A stretch of 17,924 nt of DNA from CAZBZG01 sp964496245 (GTDB lineage: Bacteria; Planctomycetota; SZUA-567): NCBI GenBank assembly GCA_964496245.1, contig CAZBZG010000070.1, forward strand, positions 1 through 17,924. Reading direction: 5' to 3'. The translations under genes were made by a program, and so were the position numbers. How positions within the stretch are numbered: the first letter of the stretch is position 1; every line of letters begins with the position of its first letter. This document shows positions 1 through 7,101 of the stretch, one piece after another. Below the pieces are notes generated by a model. That model saw only the letters and a program-made list of their open reading frames with translations. It ran no database searches and had not been told where the DNA came from.

Positions 1-1049
1 AGACCGAACGCTGGCTCAAGCTCGCCACGCACCAGCTGCACAGCAACGCGGACGTGGCCTACGCCGTCCAACAGTACGTGGACGTTACCGGAGACGAGGA
101 CTTTTGGGCATCCCACGCAGCCGAGGTGCTGATCGAGACCGCGCGTTTCTGGCTCGGCCGCGCCGAGCCGGACGGCGAGCGCCTCTTCATCCCCCAGGCG
201 TCGGGCCCGGACGAGTTCCACACCGTGGCCGACGCGAGCGCGTACGTGCATCACTTGGCCGCGTGGAACCTCCGGGCGGCCGACCGGGCCGTGCAGCACT
301 TGCGCGACCGCGCGCCCGACCGCCTGGCCGCGCTCTGCGAGACAACGGGCGTGGGCGCGTGGGAGCTCGCAGCCTTTGCGGACGCGGCCGACCGGCTGGA
401 CGCCATGCAGCGCGCTGACGGGGTGTTCGAGCAGTGCCGGGGGTTCTTCGCGTTGCGCGACGAGATCGATCCCGACCACGGCGGCCCGCGGCCGTTCGAG
501 ACCCAGTGCGTCAAGCAGGCGGACGTGCTCATGATGCTCTACCTCGCTGGCGACCGGTTCGATCGGGAGACCCTGCGGGCGAACTACGACTTTTACGAAC
601 CCCGCACCGTGCATGCGAGCAGCCTCAGCCACGCCGTGCACGGCGTGATCGCGGGCGAGATCGGGCGCATGGATCATGCGGCCCGCTACGTGCGCCGGTC
701 GCTGGGCATGGACCTGGACGACGAGATGCACAATGCGGCTCAGGGCATTCACATGGCGGCCAACGGCATGAACTGGCAGGCGGTCGTGCGCGGCTTCGGC
801 GGCGCCTGGCCGCGCGGGGACCGGTTCGCCGTGAGTCCGCGCCTGCCCGAAGACTGGAAGGCGATCTCGTTCACCCTGCTGTGGCGCGGTGCGGAGTTGC
901 GCATCCGCGTAGAGCCCGAAACCGTCACGGTGGAGAACGCGCCCGCGGCGGATGCCGTTGCCCAGCTCACGCTCTGCGGGCAGGACCTTGCACTCGCGCC
1001 GGGCGCCAGCGCTTCGGCCGCCTGGTCGCGCGAAGGGCCGCGGGCCTGA
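1..1049 (+). CDS. Glycoside hydrolase family 65 disaccharide phosphorylase, 5'-partial
   Basis: This is the C-terminal part of a GH65 phosphorylase (maltose, trehalose or kojibiose phosphorylase type), a cytoplasmic enzyme that splits an alpha-glucosidic disaccharide with phosphate to give beta-glucose 1-phosphate and a sugar. The frame is open from base 3, so the gene starts outside the window; about 348 residues are present, roughly half of the usual 750-790. Seen directly: a family-typical H-x-N-A-D-x-A-Y-A-V stretch near bases 39-68, the GPDEF motif with the presumed general-acid Glu at 213-215, the KQADVL motif at 513-530 (phosphate-site region in the family), and the YEPRT..HASSLSHAVHG block near 591-645. 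The tail is the small beta domain that follows the (alpha/alpha)6 barrel. Substrate specificity cannot be read from this half. No signal peptide can be judged. The stop at 1047-1049 is followed directly by an unrelated CBM9-like remnant. Confidence 0.9.
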   Translation, partial: TERWLKLATHQLHSNADVAYAVQQYVDVTGDEDFWASHAAEVLIETARFWLGRAEPDGERLFIPQASGPDEFHTVADASAYVHHLAAWNLRAADRAVQHLRDRAPDRLAALCETTGVGAWELAAFADAADRLDAMQRADGVFEQCRGFFALRDEIDPDHGGPRPFETQCVKQADVLMMLYLAGDRFDRETLRANYDFYEPRTVHASSLSHAVHGVIAGEIGRMDHAARYVRRSLGMDLDDEMHNAAQGIHMAANGMNWQAVVRGFGGAWPRGDRFAVSPRLPEDWKAISFTLLWRGAELRIRVEPETVTVENAPAADAVAQLTLCGQDLALAPGASASAAWSREGPRA

Positions 1050-1061
1050 GCGTGGCGGCAG

Positions 1062-1206
1062 CCCCGCGGCCGGCACCTTCTGGCGCGCCAACGTCTACCG
1101 CATCGATCACGACGCCTCGCCCCCGAGCCAGTGGGCGTGGTGTTCCGACGTGCACGGCGACTTCCACGGCCTGGACCGGTTCGGCACGCTGCGGTTTGCC
1201 GTGTAG
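1062..1206 (+). pseudogene. Orphan C-terminal fragment of a CBM9-like carbohydrate-binding domain
   Basis: Just after the GH65 stop, in another frame, about 45 codons ending at a TAG at 1204-1206 read like the last strands of a CBM9-like (DOMON-type) domain: G-T-F-W-R-A-N-V-Y-R-I-D, then a Trp-containing turn, then D-F-H-G-L-D-R-F-G-T-L-R-F. The pattern 'W-R-A-N-x-Y-R-I-D ... D-F-H-x-x-x-x-F-G-x-L-x-F' is the usual end of these domains in secreted proteins of this bacterial group (family knowledge). There is no start codon with a ribosome site and no N-terminal half; upstream the same frame runs backwards through GH65 coding sequence as noise. It is best explained as the surviving 3' end of a deleted gene. 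Two intact CBM9-like genes lie further down the window, but this end is not an obvious copy of either. Confidence is moderate because the fragment is short. Confidence 0.55.
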
Positions 1207-1326
1207 CGCTTGTCCACGAACCGCGCCGGGCCAGCGGCGGGAGCAGTGCGGGCGCAGGGTCGCTTATCGGTTGCAGCGCTCTTTGCGGGTTCGGTTGCGC
1301 ACCCGCTCTGGTGAAGGGAGAATGCC

Positions 1327-2157
1327 ATGACGTTCCACGGTGTGATGCGGGCGACAGGTCTGTCCTTGATTCTGCTGGCAAGCGGATGGACGGTTGCGCT
1401 GCCGACGGCTGCTGCGGAGCCTGCGGGCCAGCGGACCGTGGCATACGAACTCGCCGAGCCCCGACGCGTCTCCATGGCGGTCTACGACGCGGACGGACGC
1501 CTCGTGCGCGAATTCCTGCGGGGCGAGCCCCAGGCAGCCGGCGCCCACAGCACGGTCGTCGAGGCCGGGGCCCTGACCGATCCGCATCGTGTGGCGTGGG
1601 TGCCCGATCGGAATCAACTGCTGGTGGCCGAGCACGAGGAGAGTCACCAGGTCAAGCGATTCAGCCTGCCCGGCGGACGGCAACTCCAGGCCTACGGCCA
1701 GCCGGGCGGCCGGTCCTACGGCCCGTACGATCCGGCCAGCTTCCGGGAGCTCAACGACGTGGCGCCTGACAACCACGGCGGATTTCTCGTGGTGGAGGGC
1801 GGCGGAAGCACGATCCAGCGCACTGCGCGGTTCGACGCCGCGGGCGCGCTGATCGACCAGTGGTTCGGACCGCAGATGTTCTTCAACTACGCGGTGGCCG
1901 ATCCGCGGGAACCGGGCCGCGTCTTTCTGAACGGCGGATACGGGGCCAAAACCGAACTCCGGGTCGACTACGCGACCGGCGAATGGACGCGCAGGGCACG
2001 TTGCCATCAGACCCCCGGCAATGGGAGGCCCGGGGTCCATGCGTCTCTGCGGCACAAAGGAGTTCCAGCCTTGTCTGCACAAGGTTTCTGCGTTGACCGA
2101 CCGATGTTTTGCGTTTTTCTGAACCTGCGCCCCCGTCGGCGCGACGTTTCCGTGTGA
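1327..2157 (+). CDS. Truncated secreted FlgD-like/beta-propeller protein, remnant paralog of the downstream sigma fusion's sensor
   Basis: The ATG at 1327 is preceded by AAGGGAG (1314-1320) at six bases. Residues 1-30 form a signal peptide ending in an A-A-A region, so the product should leave the cytoplasm. Residues about 37-80 match the FlgD-like Ig segment of the 2203-6969 protein (R-V-S-M-A-V-Y-D-A-D-G against Q-V-S-L-A-V-Y-G-Q-D-G). Residues about 83-223 then match that protein's residues about 557-700 (shared G-G-R-x-Y-G-x-Y, G-G-F-x-V-x-E-G-G-G-S and G-x-W-T). About 235 residues are therefore missing inside and everything after the propeller segment is gone. The last 50 residues (from about base 1995) resemble nothing recognisable and look like read-through into intergenic DNA. 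It may be a pseudogene or a small secreted ligand-binding protein; the divergence from the neighbour shows the duplication is not recent. Confidence 0.6.
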   Translation: MTFHGVMRATGLSLILLASGWTVALPTAAAEPAGQRTVAYELAEPRRVSMAVYDADGRLVREFLRGEPQAAGAHSTVVEAGALTDPHRVAWVPDRNQLLVAEHEESHQVKRFSLPGGRQLQAYGQPGGRSYGPYDPASFRELNDVAPDNHGGFLVVEGGGSTIQRTARFDAAGALIDQWFGPQMFFNYAVADPREPGRVFLNGGYGAKTELRVDYATGEWTRRARCHQTPGNGRPGVHASLRHKGVPALSAQGFCVDRPMFCVFLNLRPRRRDVSV

Positions 2158-2202
2158 ATGCCGGCTGCGGGGCGTTCGCCCGCCCGCGGCTCTGGAGCGC
2201 GT
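1996..2202. other. Non-coding leader between the truncated paralog and the sigma fusion
   Basis: The homologous coding sequence of the truncated gene stops near 1995 although its frame stays open to 2157. This stretch holds two hairpins: an imperfect one around ACCCCCGG (2011-2018) and CCCGGGGT (2029-2036), and a perfect six-base stem CCTTGT/ACAAGG (2069-2074 with 2079-2084, loop CTGC) followed by TTTCTG. A TTGACC box at 2093-2098 could be a -35 element, but no good -10 lies 16-18 bases downstream. The short T-rich stretch 2107-2119 contrasts with the surrounding GC-rich DNA. It probably carries the end of one transcript and the start of the next; neither is proven. Confidence 0.3.
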
Positions 2203-5200
2203 ATGACCGACAGAGACCTGCTGCAGGCCTATGCGAACGGTTCGGACGAGGCGTTCGGCCGGATCGTGGACCGGTATACGGACATGGTGTACGCCTGCTG
2301 CCTGCGCATCCTCGGCGATCCGCACGCAGCCGAGGATGCGGCGCAGGCCACGTTCCTGGTGCTGGCCCGCAAGGCGGGCCGGCTGGGAGAAAAGACCGTG
2401 CTCGCGGCGTGGCTCTTTCGCACGGCGCAGTATGCGGCGCGCAACGCGCAGCGCAAGGCAGCGGTGCGGCGGCGACACGAACAGGAGGCCTCCATGGAGC
2501 GCAGCCAGCGAACGGACGGGGCGCCCTCTGCGGCGCTCAGCGCGCACTTGGACGCGGCGTTCGGCCGGCTCAGCGGTACGCAGCAGGACGCGGTGGTGCT
2601 GCGGTACGTGCGCGGCCTGACGGTCGAAGAAGCGGCCGCCGAAGCGGGCGTGCCCAGCGAGACCCTGCACACCCGCGCCCGGCGGGCGCTCGAGAAGATG
2701 CGAACCGCGCTGCGGCGGCGGGGCGTGGTCCTGCCCGCAGCCGGCCTGGGCGCATCCATCCTGGCGGAATCGGCGCAGGCCGCGCCGGCCGGGCTCGCCG
2801 CATCCATCCGGACCGCGTGCGCGGCCAAGACGGCGGCGTCTTCGACGGCAATCTCGATCGCACAAGGAGTGACGCGCATGATGTGGATGGCGAAGATCAA
2901 AGCGGCCGCGTGCGCGGTCGCGGGCGTGCTGGCCGTGGGCGCGACCGCGACCGTGCTCATGGCCAATGGGTGGGCGGCCGAAGAGACGGGCTATAGCGGC
3001 GCGTACGGCGAGCGCACGGCTGCTGCGGACATCTCTTTTTCGCTGGACAATCCCGGCCAGGTTTCGCTCGCGGTCTACGGGCAGGACGGGACACTGTTGC
3101 GCACGCTCCTGACCGGTCAGAAGCTCCCGGCCGGCGCGCACGAGATCCGGTGGGACGGCCTGGACCGCTGGGGCCGGCCCGCGCAGCCGGGCACGTACGA
3201 ATGGCGGATGCTGCGCACGCCCGGCTTCCGGGCCGAATACCTGTTGAGTGTGGGCAACCGCCGGCCCGACGACCGGAATTACATCGAGTGGGTCGGTAAC
3301 CACGGGCCGCTGCACTCGGTCGCCTGCAACGGCACATACGTCTACATCGGTGGCATGGGCGAGAATGTGCCCGGCGCCGGGCTCTTTACGCTCGACGACA
3401 CCGAGGTGAAATGGCTGCAAGTCAATGGCATGGCCTGGGGCACCACGGTGGACGCTGCTTTTGTCGAGATCGCGGGGGATGACGGCCCGCAAGAGTTCCT
3501 GTTGCGCCACATCACGAACAGAGAGACCTCGGAGCTTCGGCTGTACCGCTTGGACGGGCACGAGCACGGCCGGTCGTTCAGTATCTTCTACGACCAGAAG
3601 AAGCGGAAGGGCAAGGGCAGCGTGGCGAGCAACGGCAAACACGTCGTCGTGGTCTACCCCGACTTCGGCACGATGCGGTGCTACGACATCCAGGTGTTCC
3701 GCAGAGACCGCAAAGAAAGCGCCGCGCCCATGGCGGAACGCGAGATCCCCGTGGACAAGCCCGCGGGCGTGGCACTGGCCGAGAGCGGCATGGTCTACCT
3801 CTTCTCCGAAGGCGCGGTCAAGACCGTGGACACAAAGGGAGAGATCGCCGTGCTGATCCCGGCCGAACGGCTCGATGAGCCGCACGCCTTGGCCTATCAG
3901 CGCGAGACCGGCGACCTCCTGATCGCCGAATGGGGCGAGACGTTCCAGGTGCGGCGATACGATGCGGCGACCGGCGAGCGCAAAGCGGCCTACGGCCGCA
4001 AGGGCGGGCGGGCCTACGGCGCCTACGAACCCGGCGACCTGCGTCACGTGCGGGACCTCGCGGGCGACGGCCGCGGCGGGTTCGTGGTGATCGAGGGCGG
4101 CGGAAGCGTGCGCCGCATCGCGCATTTCAACGCAAAGGGCCGGTTCGTCCGGGAGTGGCCCTCGGGCCAGCCGTTCTACAATCTCGCGGACTTCGATCCG
4201 GCGGATCCCGCGCGCGTCATCTACAGCCCGGACAAGCGGGTCAAGGCGGTCGCCCAGTGCGACGTTGAGGCGGGCACATGGACGATCACGCACGAATTCC
4301 TCCACAACGACTTCGGCGCATCGTTCATGCCGGCGCCCAGTCATTACAACGTGCGGTGGCGGGCCATTCGCGGCACGGACGGGGAGCTCTATCTCTGGTC
4401 GGAGAAGGGCGGGGGCGTGATCGCTGTGCTCCGGGTGGATTTCGCGACCGGACGACTCGCGCCGGTCACGGCGGCAGGCAAGGCGCCTCGCCGCATAAAG
4501 GACAAGGGCAAGTGGCGCGCCGAGCGTCCCCTGGGCCGGGCGTATGCGGCCAAGGATCTCGCGGTCGAAGACGCGCCGTTCTTCACGTGGTCGGATGCCG
4601 ACGGCGAGGGCGACGTGGACGCGGAGGAGTGCAGCATCGGCTCTTTGCCCGGCGGCGGCAGTTACGCCTTGACGAGCCATGTCGACGATGCCTTCCGGCT
4701 GGTCTTCACGAACTTCGGGGACAAGGAGAAGCCGGCGGTCGGCGTGCTCTTCGAGAACGCCGCAGCCGCGGGCGCGCCCCCGGCCTGGGACCTGGATCAC
4801 TACCGCGTGCTCCACGTCGCTCCGCACCCGGAGCAGGACGAATGGGGCATGGGCACCACGACCGGCATCTGGCGCACGGAGGAAGGTGCGCTCTATCGGA
4901 TCGCGGAAGCCAACGGCCACGGCCAGGACCGCAGCGCCAACGGATGGCCGACGCTCGGCCGGGGCACCCATCGGTTTTTCAAGATCCGGCCCGACGGCAG
5001 CCCGGCCTGGATCGTGGGGCGCCATGCCATGCAGGCGCCGAACAACCTGCGCACGCCCCACCCGCCCGGCCATTTCCACAACGACACGCGCATCATCGGC
5101 CGGGTCCACGGCACGGTCGTGGTCGCCGATCGGGTGGTCACGCCGGCTGCAGCCTGGACCGAAGACGGCTTGTACGCCGGCAGCTTCTTCGACCGCCGCG

Positions 5201-6969
5201 CGGACGACGGCCTGCCCGGCCGGATCTACCACTGGTGGCGGGATCCTGCGACATCCGCCGACGGTCCGGTCCCCTACGACTTGAAGATGAGCGGATCGGT
5301 CCACGCCCTGCCCGATCCTGCAGAGGGCGCGCTCTGGGCCCCCATGGGCGAGCAGAACTCCCCCATCTACCGGGTGACCGGTTTTACCGGCTGGGACCGT
5401 CAGAACGGGACGTTCACGCTTTCGAAGGCGCCGCTGCACGCCGGACGAGATGGCACCGGCCTGCGGGCGCAGTACTTCGACAACGCCGCGCTCGAAGGCG
5501 AGCCCGTGGCCACCCAGGTCGACCCGCGGCTCTGGTTCGACAACCAGCGGCGCGCGCGGCCGCACGGCGCCTGGTCCAAGAAAGGCAAGGGCCTGCCCGG
5601 CGGGCTCGACAGGAAGGCGCCCTTCTCGGTTCGGTGGACCGGCAGTCTGGTCCCGCAGTTCTCCGAGCCGTACACGTTCTACGTCTTCAACCGCCACATC
5701 CCGAGTGCCACCAAGTCCATCTCCTGGAACGACGCGTACGGAGGCGTGCGGGTGTACCTGGGCGGCAGGTGCATCATCGACAACTGGCTGGACGGCGGGC
5801 GGGAACGCCACCGGCCCCGTTCCGCGCCGATCCTGCTCGAGGCCGGCCGCCAATACGACCTGCGGGTCGAGTATGTCTACCGGGCGCCCGAAGCGTTCCC
5901 GCCCGAGTGTAACCTGGTCTGGGAGTCAGAGACCCAGGAGGGCCAGCGCGTGCCCACGGCCTATCTCTATCCCGAGCGGCCCGACGTGCCTGTGGTCGCG
6001 CTCCACGCCGAAGGCGCGCTGGCCGAAGCCGATGCTGCAAAGACAGCGCGCTTCCGCGTCACCGTCGACCGCCCGCTGGAGCGCGAGCTCACGGTCTGGC
6101 TGGAGCGCCAGAAAGGCGCGGAGGCACATCCGGTCCGTCCGCGCGTTCCCTTTCTGCGCATCCCGGCAGGGGAGACCTCTTCGGGGCCGGTTGCGCTCAA
6201 CGCGGTGGATGACGAGCGCATCAACCCGTGTGCGCAGTTCGGGTACGCCCTGGTTCCGCATCCGGACTACCGCATCGACGCCTCGCGGGCTGAAGCAACC
6301 GTACCGTTTGCTGACGACGAGTACGGTCCGTCCGACGGGTTGCTGGTTCATCTCACGTTCGACCGGCACAAGGCTGCGCGGTTCTTCAACTACGCCGGCC
6401 GGCGGAAGACGGCGAGCTTGTCCCGCGCCTACGTTCCGCAGCTAGTGGACGATTCTGTGTCGGGCAAGGCCATCTACTTCGACAAGCTGCGCCCGAAGGT
6501 CACGGCCCTGTCGATATCCGCCAAGAAGCCGCGCCGGCCCTATACCATGGCCTGCTGGATCAAGACCACCTCGCCGACCGTGGGTGTGGCCTGGATGTGG
6601 CGGCACGCCAAGTACCTGGCCGTGGTCTACGTGGACGAGGGCAAGGCCGGTTTCTGCCACGGTTTCGGAGCGTCCGCGGTGCCCGACGCGACCGTGAGTG
6701 ACGGCCGGTGGCACCACCTGGCGGCCACGGTCTTCGAAGACGGGAAGATCCGTCTGATCGTGGACGGCGCGCACGCGGCCAAGGGGCGGGGCTCCAAACG
6801 GACGATGCGCCCCGACGCACGCTTTCAGATCGGCCCGGGTCTGACCATGCTCGGCCGGCGACGGCCGGAGGGCATGGCGCCGCCGCTCTGGGTAGACGAG
6901 GTGCGCCTCTATGACCGCGCCCTCAGCGAGCAGGAGATCGCCCGGCTGGCCACGCGGCCGGGCGAGTAG
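2203..6969 (+). CDS. ECF-type sigma factor fused through a membrane span to a large FlgD/propeller/PA14/Calx-beta/LamG sensor
   Basis: The start is the ATG at 2203 (GGAG at 2193-2196, M-T-D-R-D-L-L typical of ECF N-termini) rather than the in-frame ATG at 2158. The product has 1,588 residues. Residues 5-95 are sigma region 2 and 115-172 sigma region 4 with its helix-turn-helix (L-T-V-E-E-A-A-A-E-A-G-V). An Ala-rich linker follows, then a hydrophobic span at about 234-253 after K231/K233. Residues 273-345 are a FlgD-like Ig fold (G-A-H-E-I-R-W-D-G-L-D-R-W-G), 346-1075 a beta-propeller-like region with a calcium-loop motif at 798-809, 1085-1256 a PA14 domain (G-L-R-A-Q-Y-F-D start), 1262-1370 Calx-beta-like, and 1380-1585 LamG-like (D-G-R-W-H-H-L-A-A-T). 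Sigma factors with C-terminal membrane spans are known in Planctomycetes. Inferred role: the outer part binds a ligand and controls the cytoplasmic sigma part without a separate anti-sigma factor, none of which is encoded nearby. Confidence 0.85.
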   Translation: MTDRDLLQAYANGSDEAFGRIVDRYTDMVYACCLRILGDPHAAEDAAQATFLVLARKAGRLGEKTVLAAWLFRTAQYAARNAQRKAAVRRRHEQEASMERSQRTDGAPSAALSAHLDAAFGRLSGTQQDAVVLRYVRGLTVEEAAAEAGVPSETLHTRARRALEKMRTALRRRGVVLPAAGLGASILAESAQAAPAGLAASIRTACAAKTAASSTAISIAQGVTRMMWMAKIKAAACAVAGVLAVGATATVLMANGWAAEETGYSGAYGERTAAADISFSLDNPGQVSLAVYGQDGTLLRTLLTGQKLPAGAHEIRWDGLDRWGRPAQPGTYEWRMLRTPGFRAEYLLSVGNRRPDDRNYIEWVGNHGPLHSVACNGTYVYIGGMGENVPGAGLFTLDDTEVKWLQVNGMAWGTTVDAAFVEIAGDDGPQEFLLRHITNRETSELRLYRLDGHEHGRSFSIFYDQKKRKGKGSVASNGKHVVVVYPDFGTMRCYDIQVFRRDRKESAAPMAEREIPVDKPAGVALAESGMVYLFSEGAVKTVDTKGEIAVLIPAERLDEPHALAYQRETGDLLIAEWGETFQVRRYDAATGERKAAYGRKGGRAYGAYEPGDLRHVRDLAGDGRGGFVVIEGGGSVRRIAHFNAKGRFVREWPSGQPFYNLADFDPADPARVIYSPDKRVKAVAQCDVEAGTWTITHEFLHNDFGASFMPAPSHYNVRWRAIRGTDGELYLWSEKGGGVIAVLRVDFATGRLAPVTAAGKAPRRIKDKGKWRAERPLGRAYAAKDLAVEDAPFFTWSDADGEGDVDAEECSIGSLPGGGSYALTSHVDDAFRLVFTNFGDKEKPAVGVLFENAAAAGAPPAWDLDHYRVLHVAPHPEQDEWGMGTTTGIWRTEEGALYRIAEANGHGQDRSANGWPTLGRGTHRFFKIRPDGSPAWIVGRHAMQAPNNLRTPHPPGHFHNDTRIIGRVHGTVVVADRVVTPAAAWTEDGLYAGSFFDRRADDGLPGRIYHWWRDPATSADGPVPYDLKMSGSVHALPDPAEGALWAPMGEQNSPIYRVTGFTGWDRQNGTFTLSKAPLHAGRDGTGLRAQYFDNAALEGEPVATQVDPRLWFDNQRRARPHGAWSKKGKGLPGGLDRKAPFSVRWTGSLVPQFSEPYTFYVFNRHIPSATKSISWNDAYGGVRVYLGGRCIIDNWLDGGRERHRPRSAPILLEAGRQYDLRVEYVYRAPEAFPPECNLVWESETQEGQRVPTAYLYPERPDVPVVALHAEGALAEADAAKTARFRVTVDRPLERELTVWLERQKGAEAHPVRPRVPFLRIPAGETSSGPVALNAVDDERINPCAQFGYALVPHPDYRIDASRAEATVPFADDEYGPSDGLLVHLTFDRHKAARFFNYAGRRKTASLSRAYVPQLVDDSVSGKAIYFDKLRPKVTALSISAKKPRRPYTMACWIKTTSPTVGVAWMWRHAKYLAVVYVDEGKAGFCHGFGASAVPDATVSDGRWHHLAATVFEDGKIRLIVDGAHAAKGRGSKRTMRPDARFQIGPGLTMLGRRRPEGMAPPLWVDEVRLYDRALSEQEIARLATRPGE
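2864..2880 (+). promoter_or_regulatory. Possible internal ribosome binding site and in-frame start inside the sigma fusion
   Basis: AAGGAG at 2864-2869 lies eight bases before ATG ATG at 2878-2883, which is in frame with the sigma fusion (Met226 and Met227). A product starting here would begin M-M-W-M-A-K-I-K followed by a hydrophobic stretch and N-G-W-A-A-E-E, a plausible signal peptide or anchor, and would carry the whole sensor without the sigma domains. The adjacent truncated gene at 1327 has exactly that plan. Related fused sigma factors often have an E-G-V-x-K-x-M stretch here (recalled family pattern), so the GGAG could simply follow from the coding sequence. Confidence 0.4.
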
Positions 6970-7101
6970 GACTGAGGCAGGGGAGGCGAGAGCGCGGGGC
7001 AGGGGCCGGCCGCGCACAGGGCCGCCAGCGGGCGCGTCGGGCGTGAGGCGCGATGCGCGGTTGCCTTGTGCTGGGACGAGGCGGAAGCAACGGGTCCGCT
7101 G
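6970..7101. other. Short convergent gap, no clear terminator
   Basis: This 132-base stretch lies between the convergent ends of the sigma fusion and the WG-repeat gene. It is very GC-rich and contains a GGCCGGCC palindrome near 7006-7013, but no stem followed by a T-run on either strand. Nothing else was recognised in it. Confidence 0.5.

Noticed and set aside
2121..2148. GAACC followed by CGTT as an ECF-type autoregulated promoter
   Set aside because: The spacing of about 19 bases is longer than the usual 16-17 and both boxes are partial matches, so chance is as good an explanation.
2158..2202. Upstream in-frame ATG as the start of the sigma fusion
   Set aside because: It adds 15 residues not typical of ECF sigma factors, has no good ribosome site, and abuts the stop of the preceding frame; the ATG at 2203 has GGAG and the usual M-T-D-R-x-L-L opening.
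1264..5853. A 1,529-codon stop-free frame on the minus strand opposite the truncated gene and the sigma fusion
   Set aside because: The plus-strand genes have recognisable domains and ribosome sites. The antisense frame follows from their strong third-position G/C preference, which removes antisense stop codons; its translation is Arg/Val/His-rich and shows no domain.
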